DNA of 51,817 nucleotides from Bacteroidota bacterium (GTDB taxonomy: Bacteria; Bacteroidota; Bacteroidia; NS11-12g; UBA955). Location: contig JAEUUL010000002.1 in the NCBI GenBank assembly GCA_016787485.1, positions 1-51,817 on the forward strand, given 5' to 3'. The notes beneath the pieces are model-generated. The model saw only the letters and a program-made list of their open reading frames with translations, was not told the DNA's origin and made no database searches. This document shows, piece after piece, positions 9,467 to 16,072 of the stretch. Within the stretch, counting starts at the first letter, position 1; every line of letters starts with the position of its first letter. The position numbers and the translations under genes were made by a program.

Positions 9467-10138
9467 TCAGCCACTGATCTGACTGCGCACCCAGGCTTGC
9501 TTGAGGGCCGGGCAGATTTTATACCGTTCTTCGCGGGTATCTGTGTAAACAGCATCCAGAATGGTATAGACATAGTCCAATCCCATTTTGTCGCACCACT
9601 CAAAAGGACCCATTGGGTAGTTGGTGCCCAGCCGCATGGCTGCATCAATATCTCCGGCTCCGGCTGTGCCTTCCTGCAGGGTATAAAAAGCTTCATTGAT
9701 AATCATGCATACAATGCGCGGGGTAACCATACCTACGCGGCTTTGGACCCATTCGCAGGCCGCATACCCAAGGCTGTGCGCGATGGACTCAGCCCCTTTC
9801 GTGTCCAGTCCGAACGGGTTGCTGATTTCCAGCAAGGACCTTTGAAGAAAAGTGGGAACGGCATTGATTCCAAAAATCGTTTCACCAGACCATTTCAATC
9901 CGGCTGCGACCATTGCAGATTCCGCTGTGCAGCAGACCGTATTGAGCAGGAAAACCGTGCGTATGTTTCCGGCATAATGACTGATTCGTTCCGGGTTCGT
10001 ATCGAAATTCAGATCAATGAAGAGGTCAAAGTTTTTCGCGTCTCTGCTATCTTGCACCGGTGTATAAGATGTATTTTCGCCGGCGAATTGTTGCCAGGCC
10101 TGCATGGCTGATGCTGATCCCAGTATTCCTGTTTGCAT
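9467..10138 (-). CDS. 3-hydroxyacyl-CoA dehydrogenase-like protein with degenerate NAD-binding half
   Basis: 223 residues from the ATG at 10138; an ATG at 10105 is also possible. The C-terminal half is the all-helical 3-hydroxyacyl-CoA dehydrogenase domain: PRIVCMIINEAFYTLQEG, DIDAAMRLGTNYPMGPFEW, GLDYVYTILDAVY. The N-terminal ~110 residues keep the later Rossmann strands (FDLFIDLNFD, INAVPTFLQRSLLEISNP) but lack a GxGxxG dinucleotide loop and are shorter than in the ~285-residue enzymes. I recall similar short proteins in related Bacteroidota, so it may be a real subfamily rather than a broken gene. The 10138 start is preferred because TGILGSAS would supply the first strand. Role in fatty-acid, phenylacetate or butanoate oxidation is inferred from the family only. 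Head-to-head with ridA. Confidence 0.75.
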   Translation of the reverse strand: MQTGILGSASAMQAWQQFAGENTSYTPVQDSRDAKNFDLFIDLNFDTNPERISHYAGNIRTVFLLNTVCCTAESAMVAAGLKWSGETIFGINAVPTFLQRSLLEISNPFGLDTKGAESIAHSLGYAACEWVQSRVGMVTPRIVCMIINEAFYTLQEGTAGAGDIDAAMRLGTNYPMGPFEWCDKMGLDYVYTILDAVYTDTREERYKICPALKQAWVRSQISG

Positions 10139-10164
10139 GTGGCAGCAAAAATAAGCAAACCCAT

Positions 10165-10548
10165 ATGCGTGAGATTGTATATACAAAAAATGCTCCTGAG
10201 CCCATAGGACCTTATAGCCAGGCGGTCCGGGCCGGAAATACCTGGTATTTCTCAGGTCAGATTGCCATAGATCCTGCTTCAGGGCAGGTTATTCCAGGAG
10301 ATGCAGCCGCCCAAACTGTGCAGGTAATGAAGAATATTGGTGCTCTTTTAAAAGAGGCAGGGCTGGACTTCAGCGATATCGCCAAGACAACCATTTTCCT
10401 GAAGGATATGAATGAATTTCCGCGTGTAAATGAGGTGTATGGCAGCTATTTTACCGGCAAATACCCGGCCCGCGAAACAGTGGAGGTGAGCCGTCTTCCC
10501 AAAGATGTGCTGGTAGAGATATCCGTTACCTGCTGGAAACACGACTGA
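10165..10548 (+). CDS. ridA: RidA family reactive-intermediate deaminase
   Basis: 127 residues from the ATG at 10165. It begins MREIVYTKNAPEPIGPYSQA, the standard RidA start, and keeps GQIAIDP, QTVQVMKNIGALLKEAG, TTIFLKDMNEFPRVNEVY, the active-site region PARETVEVSRLPKD and LVEISV. RidA hydrolyses enamine/imine intermediates released by PLP enzymes, protecting them from damage; it acts as a cytosolic trimer. The frame is open upstream to ATGs at 10060, 10069 and 10111, and that extension reads like a lipoprotein signal (RRR, a hydrophobic stretch, then FLFAC-GSKNK). The canonical start is preferred because the extension is antisense to the neighbouring dehydrogenase 5' end. The stop codon abuts the stop of the convergent gene at 10549. 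Confidence 0.92.
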   Translation: MREIVYTKNAPEPIGPYSQAVRAGNTWYFSGQIAIDPASGQVIPGDAAAQTVQVMKNIGALLKEAGLDFSDIAKTTIFLKDMNEFPRVNEVYGSYFTGKYPARETVEVSRLPKDVLVEISVTCWKHD

Positions 10549-12099
10549 TTACTGTTTGTAGACCCTGACGGTTTGCAATTGCCGTCCCTGCTGCACCTGT
10601 ATGTGATACAGGCCTGAGGGATAATGCGATACTTGCAGGGAAATCCTCTCCTGAATGTTTGTTTCAGTCAGTTCTGCCAAGCATTGCCCGGTAGCCGCGT
10701 AAATTTTTACATTCACCAGCCCTGGCTTAAATCCAGTGGTTTCTAAGTGAACAAGATCTTCGGTTGGGTTGGGCCAGGCTTTTGCCATCTCGTGGTTAGG
10801 TTCCAGCAGAACTGTCCCTATGTTTTTTGGCGTTGAGCCATCTATGACAATGTTCTCATCTCCGGCCTGATACGCAGTGTACCAGAAGTAAATCAACAAC
10901 ATTTCATCGGTGGTTTTTTCTCCTACTGAAACCCCCAATGGCGGATTGTTTGGGTTGAAGGGGTTTGCTGTTGTATTGTCATAGCTGGCCTGTCCCCAAA
11001 TGGTGGAGCCCACCGTTAACTTAATGGGGTTGCGGAAGGAATACTGGCGCTGCCAGTGAAAATCCCATTTGGGAATCGATATCAGTGGGGTAGTGTCGCC
11101 ATTTGTGTTCACAGCCCAGGCCTTGATGCTGCGACCAATGAGATGCATGTGCGGCCCCACGGCAAATGCGGTTACATTCAGAGGCAGTGTGTATTTGGCA
11201 TTGAAAGATTTGGTTGTACCCGGGGCAATGTACAGGGGGCCATTTTGCAAAGCCCCGTCGTGGTTGATGGGTGGCGAAATAAACACCTGCCGCAGCGGGC
11301 CGGATGAAAGTTTCATTGCCACCTTTGTTGAATCCAGCTCAGAATTAAGTCCACCGGGATAATGTATCTGCAATATGAAATATCCGTTTTTGAGCAACTG
11401 TATGCCCATTCCCGCAGGAAAAGCATAGGGCTCAGCTCCGGGCACCCATAATCCCACCAGGGTAGATGTGGAGGAGCCTGTGCCCCCGAAACCAATGTAT
11501 CCGGGTTTGGGGTCTGCTATGTCTTTTTGCAGCGGAATTTTACTTGTGTCGTAAAATACCAGCACGTGGTGAACAGCTTTTCTGTTCCCGGGTATCACTT
11601 CGATGGAGGTAAGGTATTGATTGCTGCTGATGCCCGCGGGAATCACAAAACAGCGGTATTCATCTGTATTTGTGGTAGCTACGTAATTTTCCATTTTCAA
11701 CAGCTTGTCCGGATTGGGTGTAAGGATTCCGGTTTGGGCAACCGGGTCAACCGGCGCTTTGGATAGATCGCCCTGCGGTGTGTTGCCATCCACCCAGTCT
11801 GCAAGGGTTTTGATTTCCTCTGTACTCAGAATGCGTTCATGGGCATAGCGTTTGTATTTGGGATCGGCGGGCCAGGGCGGCATGGTCCGGTTTTGTGTTT
11901 GGTATTTTATCCCGGAGGCCCAGTTTTTCGCCTGGTTGTATCCCACCAGCGAAAACTTACCAATGCCACCATCGATATGGCAAGATGTGCAATTCTGATA
12001 CAGTATGGGTGCCACATCTTCTGCCCATGTGGGTGTTTGTGCCGTAGCTGCGCTATGCCAGAGGGTGAGGAAGAGAATACCTTTTGAAATAAGTTTCAT
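10549..12099 (-). CDS. Secreted cytochrome c / copper type II monooxygenase-like protein with T9SS sorting domain
   Basis: 516 residues. Signal peptide (~1-20, ending ATAQ); a mono-haem cytochrome c-like segment with CTSCH at 37-41 and a possible Met ligand in TMPPWP (~72-74); then a copper type II, ascorbate-dependent monooxygenase fold like PHM and dopamine beta-hydroxylase. Candidate copper ligands are all present: HH 177-178 and H246 (LQIHYPGG) for one site, H317/H319 (GPHMHLIG) and M400 (DEMLLIYF) for the other. The last ~75 residues are a T9SS type A domain (AWPNPTED, SGLYHIQV, then a basic tail). Family members hydroxylate C-H bonds using ascorbate and O2; here the fused haem domain could supply electrons, an inference. 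Substrate unknown. Likely surface exposed or released. Convergent with ridA, no intergenic base. Confidence 0.88.
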   Translation of the reverse strand: MKLISKGILFLTLWHSAATAQTPTWAEDVAPILYQNCTSCHIDGGIGKFSLVGYNQAKNWASGIKYQTQNRTMPPWPADPKYKRYAHERILSTEEIKTLADWVDGNTPQGDLSKAPVDPVAQTGILTPNPDKLLKMENYVATTNTDEYRCFVIPAGISSNQYLTSIEVIPGNRKAVHHVLVFYDTSKIPLQKDIADPKPGYIGFGGTGSSTSTLVGLWVPGAEPYAFPAGMGIQLLKNGYFILQIHYPGGLNSELDSTKVAMKLSSGPLRQVFISPPINHDGALQNGPLYIAPGTTKSFNAKYTLPLNVTAFAVGPHMHLIGRSIKAWAVNTNGDTTPLISIPKWDFHWQRQYSFRNPIKLTVGSTIWGQASYDNTTANPFNPNNPPLGVSVGEKTTDEMLLIYFWYTAYQAGDENIVIDGSTPKNIGTVLLEPNHEMAKAWPNPTEDLVHLETTGFKPGLVNVKIYAATGQCLAELTETNIQERISLQVSHYPSGLYHIQVQQGRQLQTVRVYKQ

Positions 12100-12210
12100 T
12101 CTTAATAGAGATTACAGAACAGACTATTCTACAAAAATACCAGCTTATTCCCCCGGTTCTGCAAGAATTTTGTTGTTCAGGTATGTGAATGCCAAGGTGC
12201 GTTTCCCTTG

Positions 12211-12218
12211 TATCTTTG
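12211..12218 (+). promoter_or_regulatory. Bacteroidota -7 promoter element (TATCTTTG) for the DUF3467 operon
   Basis: TATCTTTG is an exact TAnnTTTG match, 16 nt between its last base and the ATG at 12235. It supports that ATG over the upstream in-frame start at 12208, which would precede the promoter element. Confidence 0.7.
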
Positions 12219-12234
12219 CAAAAACATTATTCCC

Positions 12235-12555
12235 ATGTCTGAAGAAACCGATAACAACCAAAACCAGCTGGATATAGAATTGGCTGAAGAAGTAGCCGAA
12301 GGCATTTACAGCAATTTTGCCATCATCACCCATAGTAATTCGGAGTTTATTGTGGATTTTATCCGTTTGATGCCCGGTGTTCCCAAGGGTAGGGTGAAAT
12401 CCCGGATTATTCTTGCCCCGCAACATGCCAAAAGATTGCTGATGGCCCTGGGTGAGAACGTGACCAAATTCGAACAGATCTTTGGTGAAATTGAACTGAA
12501 TGAAATGATGGGAGGAATTCCCATGAATTTCGGCGGACAAACTGGTCAGGCCTGA
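12235..12555 (+). CDS. DUF3467 family protein
   Basis: 106 residues starting MSEETDNNQN. It matches the DUF3467 family, small proteins of ~100 residues found widely in Bacteroidota and other phyla: an acidic N-terminus, LDIELAEEVAEGIYSNFAII, SEFIVDFIRLMPG, then VKSRIILAPQHAKRLL and a short Gly/Met-rich tail (MMGGIPMNFGG). No signal peptide or membrane helix, so cytosolic. The function of the family is not known to me. The start is supported by the TATCTTTG element at 12211-12218. It is first in a tight operon: 10 nt to the channel-like gene and then 12 nt to paaN. Confidence 0.9.
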   Translation: MSEETDNNQNQLDIELAEEVAEGIYSNFAIITHSNSEFIVDFIRLMPGVPKGRVKSRIILAPQHAKRLLMALGENVTKFEQIFGEIELNEMMGGIPMNFGGQTGQA

Positions 12556-12565
12556 CCAGGCAGAT

Positions 12566-12922
12566 ATGTCTGTAAGGTTTGAACATAAAACCAGTCCGGT
12601 ACTTCCGGTACGTCGGTTTGCCCGGCGTATGCTTTGGTACACATTATTCGGACTTGCTTTTATTTTCTTTTCCCTGCTCATTGGCGCATTGGGTTATCAC
12701 TATCTGGGTGGTCTGAGCTGGCTGGATTCCTTTTATAATGCCAGTATGATTTGTGCGGGCATGGGTCCGGTAGATCCGCTTACCAGCGATGCTGCAAAAA
12801 TCTTTGCGACCATCTACAGTATATACAGCGGGGTAGCATTTCTCACTTCTGTGGGTGTTATTTTTGCACCCTTGATCCACCGCCTGTTGCACACATTGCA
12901 TGCGCCCTTACAAGACAATTAA
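12566..12922 (+). CDS. Two-helix membrane protein resembling a K+ channel pore module with altered filter
   Basis: 118 residues with a TM1-P-TM2 layout: basic N-terminus, TM1 at ~23-46, a re-entrant-like segment SWLDSFYNASMICAGMGPVD at ~51-70, and TM2 at ~76-103 (KIFATIYSIYSGVAFLTSVG). The pattern of a short pore helix, then a proline/aspartate turn, then a K/R-I-F-A-xx-Y start of TM2 resembles small two-helix potassium channels (Ion_trans_2), but the T-V-G-Y-G-D filter is replaced by C-A-G-M-G-P-V-D. Selective K+ conduction is therefore not expected in the usual way. It could be a relic, a non-selective channel or an unrelated two-helix protein. It lies between DUF3467 and paaN in one operon, with spacings of 10 and 12 nt. 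Confidence 0.75.
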   Translation: MSVRFEHKTSPVLPVRRFARRMLWYTLFGLAFIFFSLLIGALGYHYLGGLSWLDSFYNASMICAGMGPVDPLTSDAAKIFATIYSIYSGVAFLTSVGVIFAPLIHRLLHTLHAPLQDN

Positions 12923-12934
12923 AAAGCATCATTC

Positions 12935-14581
12935 ATGAGTATACAATCACAGGAATTGATTTCCATGGCCATTTCGGCCCAAAAAACACGGCAGTTTTAT
13001 GCTGCTTACCCGGAAAATCCCAAAGCTTATCCGGAAGAAGCCAATCAGCAAGGGCTGGAGGCATTCCAGAAAACCCTGAATCAGGATTTTACAGAACTGG
13101 CAGAAAATGCCCATTCACAGCGCGTAGGCAGTGAGATTTCACCATACATGCAGGTAGGTTTGGGTGTGCGCTATGCCTCTTATTCTGCAGAAGATCTTAT
13201 AAAATACGCGCAAGAGGCAGCGCCGGCATGGAAAAAGACAACTGCCGACCAGCGCGCTGCTGTTTTGGTTGATTCTCTTAACCGCATCAGCACCCGATTT
13301 TTTGAGATCGCCTATGCAACCATGCATACCACAGGACAAAGTTTTGTGATGAGTTTTCAAGCCTCAGGTCCGCATGCCAATGACCGCGCACTGGAAGTGG
13401 TGAGCCTTGCCTGGGAGGAGTTATCCCGCTTTGCCACAGAGTTGGACTGGATAAAACCCATGGGTAAATTCGATCTCAAAATCCGCAAAACCTTTCAGGC
13501 CATTCCCCGTGGCATTGGACTGGTAATCGGATGCAGCACATTCCCTACCTGGAATACAGTGCCCGGCCTGTATGCCAACCTGATGGCCGGTAATCCGGTG
13601 ATTGTAAAGCCGCATCCCAAAGCCATCCTGCCCATAGCCATTGTGGTGGCAGAAATTCAGAAGGCATTGCAGGCGGCTGGGTTGCCCGCAAATCTTGTGC
13701 AACTGGCACCGGATACCCTGGAGAATCCAATCACAAAACAACTGGCTGAACACCCAGCGGTAAAATGCATCGATTACACTGGAGGATCTGCCTTTGGAGA
13801 TTATATAGAAGAACTGAAAGGCAAAACAACCTTTACCGAAAAGGCAGGCGTGAATTCAGTGATACTGGATAGTGTAAAGGATGCTGATCCGGTATTCGGC
13901 AATATCGCGTTCAGTGCCTGTTTGTACAGCGGACAAATGTGCACGGCACCCCAGAATATTTTTGTGCCTGAAAACGGTATAAATACGGCTAACGGACCTT
14001 TGACTTTTGAAGAAGTGGTGGAAAGAATCTCCGGCGCAGTAAAAGGCCTGGTGGAGAACCCGAAAATGGGGCCATTTACACTGGGCGCCATACAGAATGA
14101 AATGACTGTGAACCGGGTAGACGCTGCAAAAAAAGGTGCCAGAGTTGCATTGGACAGCATACCGGTAGTGCATCCGGAGTTTCCCGATGCCCGCATGAAA
14201 AGTCCGGTGGTTATGGTTACAGAAGCAGCAAATACCACACTTTGGAAACAGGAATGTTTCGGTCCCGCGTTGGTGGTGGTGAAAACCAAAAGCAACGCAG
14301 AAAGCCTTGAACTTGCTGCCAAAGCGGCCGAAGAGCTGGGCGCAATTACCTGTTTGTGCTATTCTACAGATCATTCATTTGCAACAGAAGTTGCAGAACA
14401 GATGAATGCCGCATTTACCCCGGTAAGTTTCAATTTTACCGGAGCCGCATTTGTAAACCAGCACGCTGCCTTCAGCGATTTTCACGTGACTGGTGGGAAC
14501 CCCAGTGGAAATGCGGGCTTTACCAATCCGGAGTACGTAAACAAACGATTCGTTTGGGTAGGGAACCGATACGCTGAATAA
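12935..14581 (+). CDS. paaN: PaaN-type aldehyde dehydrogenase (phenylacetic acid degradation protein)
   Basis: 548 residues, the length expected for stand-alone PaaN. It is an aldehyde dehydrogenase superfamily protein with an extra N-terminal region (~1-90). Visible motifs are IPRGIGLVIGCSTFPTWNTV (cofactor region, ~190-209), NPVIVKPHPKA, the catalytic base region FTEKAGVN (E302) and the nucleophile region SGQMCTAPQ (C336). In the PaaZ/PaaN group these enzymes oxidise the semialdehyde formed after ring opening during phenylacetyl-CoA degradation; PaaN lacks the fused MaoC-type hydratase of PaaZ. No other paa oxygenase genes are in the window, so the pathway is inferred. Last gene of the DUF3467 operon; a bidirectional terminator follows. 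Confidence 0.85.
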   Translation: MSIQSQELISMAISAQKTRQFYAAYPENPKAYPEEANQQGLEAFQKTLNQDFTELAENAHSQRVGSEISPYMQVGLGVRYASYSAEDLIKYAQEAAPAWKKTTADQRAAVLVDSLNRISTRFFEIAYATMHTTGQSFVMSFQASGPHANDRALEVVSLAWEELSRFATELDWIKPMGKFDLKIRKTFQAIPRGIGLVIGCSTFPTWNTVPGLYANLMAGNPVIVKPHPKAILPIAIVVAEIQKALQAAGLPANLVQLAPDTLENPITKQLAEHPAVKCIDYTGGSAFGDYIEELKGKTTFTEKAGVNSVILDSVKDADPVFGNIAFSACLYSGQMCTAPQNIFVPENGINTANGPLTFEEVVERISGAVKGLVENPKMGPFTLGAIQNEMTVNRVDAAKKGARVALDSIPVVHPEFPDARMKSPVVMVTEAANTTLWKQECFGPALVVVKTKSNAESLELAAKAAEELGAITCLCYSTDHSFATEVAEQMNAAFTPVSFNFTGAAFVNQHAAFSDFHVTGGNPSGNAGFTNPEYVNKRFVWVGNRYAE

Positions 14582-14600
14582 ACTTTTGACTTTAAACCAA

Positions 14601-14635
14601 AAAAAATCCCGGATGATTTTCCGGGATTTTTTTAT
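14601..14635. terminator. Bidirectional rho-independent terminator between convergent genes
   Basis: Stem AAAAATCCCGG / CCGGGATTTTT with an 8-nt loop. A-rich on the left and T-rich on the right, so it gives a T tract in both directions. It serves paaN on the plus strand and the hypothetical gene ending at 14650 on the minus strand. Confidence 0.92.
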
Positions 14636-14649
14636 TGAATCAGGTGCGT

Positions 14650-15282
14650 TTATTTCAATTTCTTATTGATTTTTTTGATCGCTTTTTTGTTCAGTTTTTT
14701 AAACACCAACATATTGCTCAATCCTTCAGAGTCTATTAAAAAAGCGATACCTTTTTTCCCATAAAACAGGTCTTTGGAGTCTTCCCGCACTTTGTTTTCT
14801 CCAAGGGTGATGTCTGCCAATCCAAATATGCCTGTCACTTCTTCCGGTTTGGCACCAAAGCCGATGTTGCCTGTTGTTTTTGTTCCGTCAATGGATTCTT
14901 TTGAAGCAGAATAAAACGCCAGATTCATCAGCACAATTTTGCCTTTTACAGTATACACTTTCCATATTGCATATTTGTTGTTTTCACTTTCAAATACGTA
15001 TACACTATCCCACATTAATTGAAATACAAATTCCTTGTCCGGGTTGTATCCTCCGCTTCTCCAATCCCTGTCTTCTGCCTCTTTTGATTTTACCATCTGG
15101 GGTTTTCCGCAAAATGCGATGGCATCGGATACAGGTGCGCCGATTTTTACTGTACCCGCGGCTTTGCCGGGTTCGACTGCGGGATTTGTACTTTGTGAAT
15201 AAAGTTGTCCTGCAGTGAGGCAAAACAAAATCAGAATCAAGGAATGAATTTTGCGGGAAATGGAAAGGGTTTTGTTCTTCAT
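14650..15282 (-). CDS. Secreted hypothetical protein with two BamE/SmpA-like half repeats
   Basis: 210 residues from the ATG at 15282. The N-terminus is basic, then a hydrophobic stretch SLILILFCLTAG ending near LYSQS: a signal peptide. Two stretches repeat a G-x-x-x-x-E/D-A/V-xx-x-x-G pattern (KIGAPVSDAIAFCGKPQ and IGFGAKPEEVTGIFGLAD), reminiscent of the SmpA/BamE fold seen in many small periplasmic proteins. The C-terminus is very basic (KKLNKKAIKKINKKLK). I do not recognise a named family and assign no function. The start is chosen because an exact TACATTTG promoter element lies 12 nt upstream of this ATG, at 15295-15302. The next gene upstream on the same strand encodes an AlkD-like protein. 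Confidence 0.75.
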   Translation of the reverse strand: MKNKTLSISRKIHSLILILFCLTAGQLYSQSTNPAVEPGKAAGTVKIGAPVSDAIAFCGKPQMVKSKEAEDRDWRSGGYNPDKEFVFQLMWDSVYVFESENNKYAIWKVYTVKGKIVLMNLAFYSASKESIDGTKTTGNIGFGAKPEEVTGIFGLADITLGENKVREDSKDLFYGKKGIAFLIDSEGLSNMLVFKKLNKKAIKKINKKLK

Positions 15283-15294
15283 ATTGAGGTTATG

Positions 15295-15302
15295 CAAATG
15301 TA
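15295..15302 (-). promoter_or_regulatory. Bacteroidota -7 promoter element (TACATTTG)
   Basis: Read on the minus strand the sequence is TACATTTG, ending 12 nt before the ATG at 15282. Exact consensus match; no clear -33 partner. Confidence 0.5.
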
Positions 15303-15329
15303 TACCAAAGATGAAAATTTGGTAAATGG

Positions 15330-15992
15330 TCAGGAAAAATGTTTCAGCGCTTCCCTTCGGCTCAGCGGTTTCAGGGGGTGGCTATCAACGAATGCCAGAA
15401 CCACATCCGGATTTATACGGGCATATTGCCGCAATGCCCAGCCAATCGCTTTCTGAATGAAAAATTCTTTGGAGTGCAAAAGTGGAACAATACAGGCAAA
15501 CAAGAGTCCTGAGTCTGTTCTCTCTTTGTAATTGAGTTGAAACAACAAACAGGTTCTTTGCAACCAGAAAGAATCACTTTGCATCCATTTTTCAATGTAT
15601 TGGTTGCGCTGTTCAGGATAGCAGGAGAAATATCCACCCACCATATGCGCAGCTATTGCATCCACCGAATCCCACCATGTATGACTGAGTATGCATTTTT
15701 CAAAAAACCGTATACTCTCCTTATGTTTCCAGCATTTGCTTTTGCGCATGAGTTCCATTGCGGTGTAATGAAACTCACGTTCGGGTTTTTCCCAGAGGTC
15801 TTTCAATATAGGCAATAGAACCGGCCAGTCTTTCTTAAAGTGCGCCAGGAGAAATGGTTTTGAAATTTCAACGCGTACTGTTTTGGGGATTCCAAAGAAA
15901 ATAAAATGGTTTTTCATATATGCGGCCATCTTCTCTGCATTGCTCCCATCCGCATGCAACTCAAACAGGTGTTGCAACTCTTTTACAGTCAT
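15330..15992 (-). CDS. DNA alkylation repair enzyme (AlkD-like HEAT-repeat glycosylase)
   Basis: 220 residues from the ATG at 15992. Helical-repeat protein of the DNA alkylation repair family (PF08713), close to the usual ~225-240 residues. The W and D of AlkD's base-flanking site are visible in the segment HTWWDSVDAIAAH and the DNA-contacting arginine in WLQRTCLLFQL; FIQKAIGWALRQYAR is the typical next helix. AlkD removes N3- and N7-alkylated purines from DNA without flipping the base. A TACATTTG element (15999-16006) sits only 6 nt before this ATG, implying a leaderless transcript; an in-frame TTG at 16001 lies inside that element and is unlikely to be used. A terminator for the upstream minus-strand gene lies just before it. 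Confidence 0.88.
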   Translation of the reverse strand: MTVKELQHLFELHADGSNAEKMAAYMKNHFIFFGIPKTVRVEISKPFLLAHFKKDWPVLLPILKDLWEKPEREFHYTAMELMRKSKCWKHKESIRFFEKCILSHTWWDSVDAIAAHMVGGYFSCYPEQRNQYIEKWMQSDSFWLQRTCLLFQLNYKERTDSGLLFACIVPLLHSKEFFIQKAIGWALRQYARINPDVVLAFVDSHPLKPLSRREALKHFS

Positions 15993-15998
15993 CAGAGG

Positions 15999-16006
15999 CA
16001 AATGTA
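15999..16006 (-). promoter_or_regulatory. -7 element TACATTTG placed 6 nt before the start codon
   Basis: Minus-strand TACATTTG followed by 6 nt and the ATG of the AlkD-like gene. The transcription start expected from such an element would fall on or next to the ATG. Confidence 0.55.
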
Positions 16007-16020
16007 CTAAGCCGGGTAAA

Positions 16021-16050
16021 ATAAAAAACCCCGCATAAGGCGGGGCTTTG
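16021..16050 (-). terminator. Rho-independent terminator of the T9SS protein gene
   Basis: CCCCGC / GCGGGG stem with a 5-nt loop; on the minus strand it is followed by a T-rich run (TTTTTTAT). It lies 23 nt past the stop of the gene at 16073-17866. Confidence 0.9.
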
Positions 16051-16072
16051 AGAAACTATACTAAACCTATAC

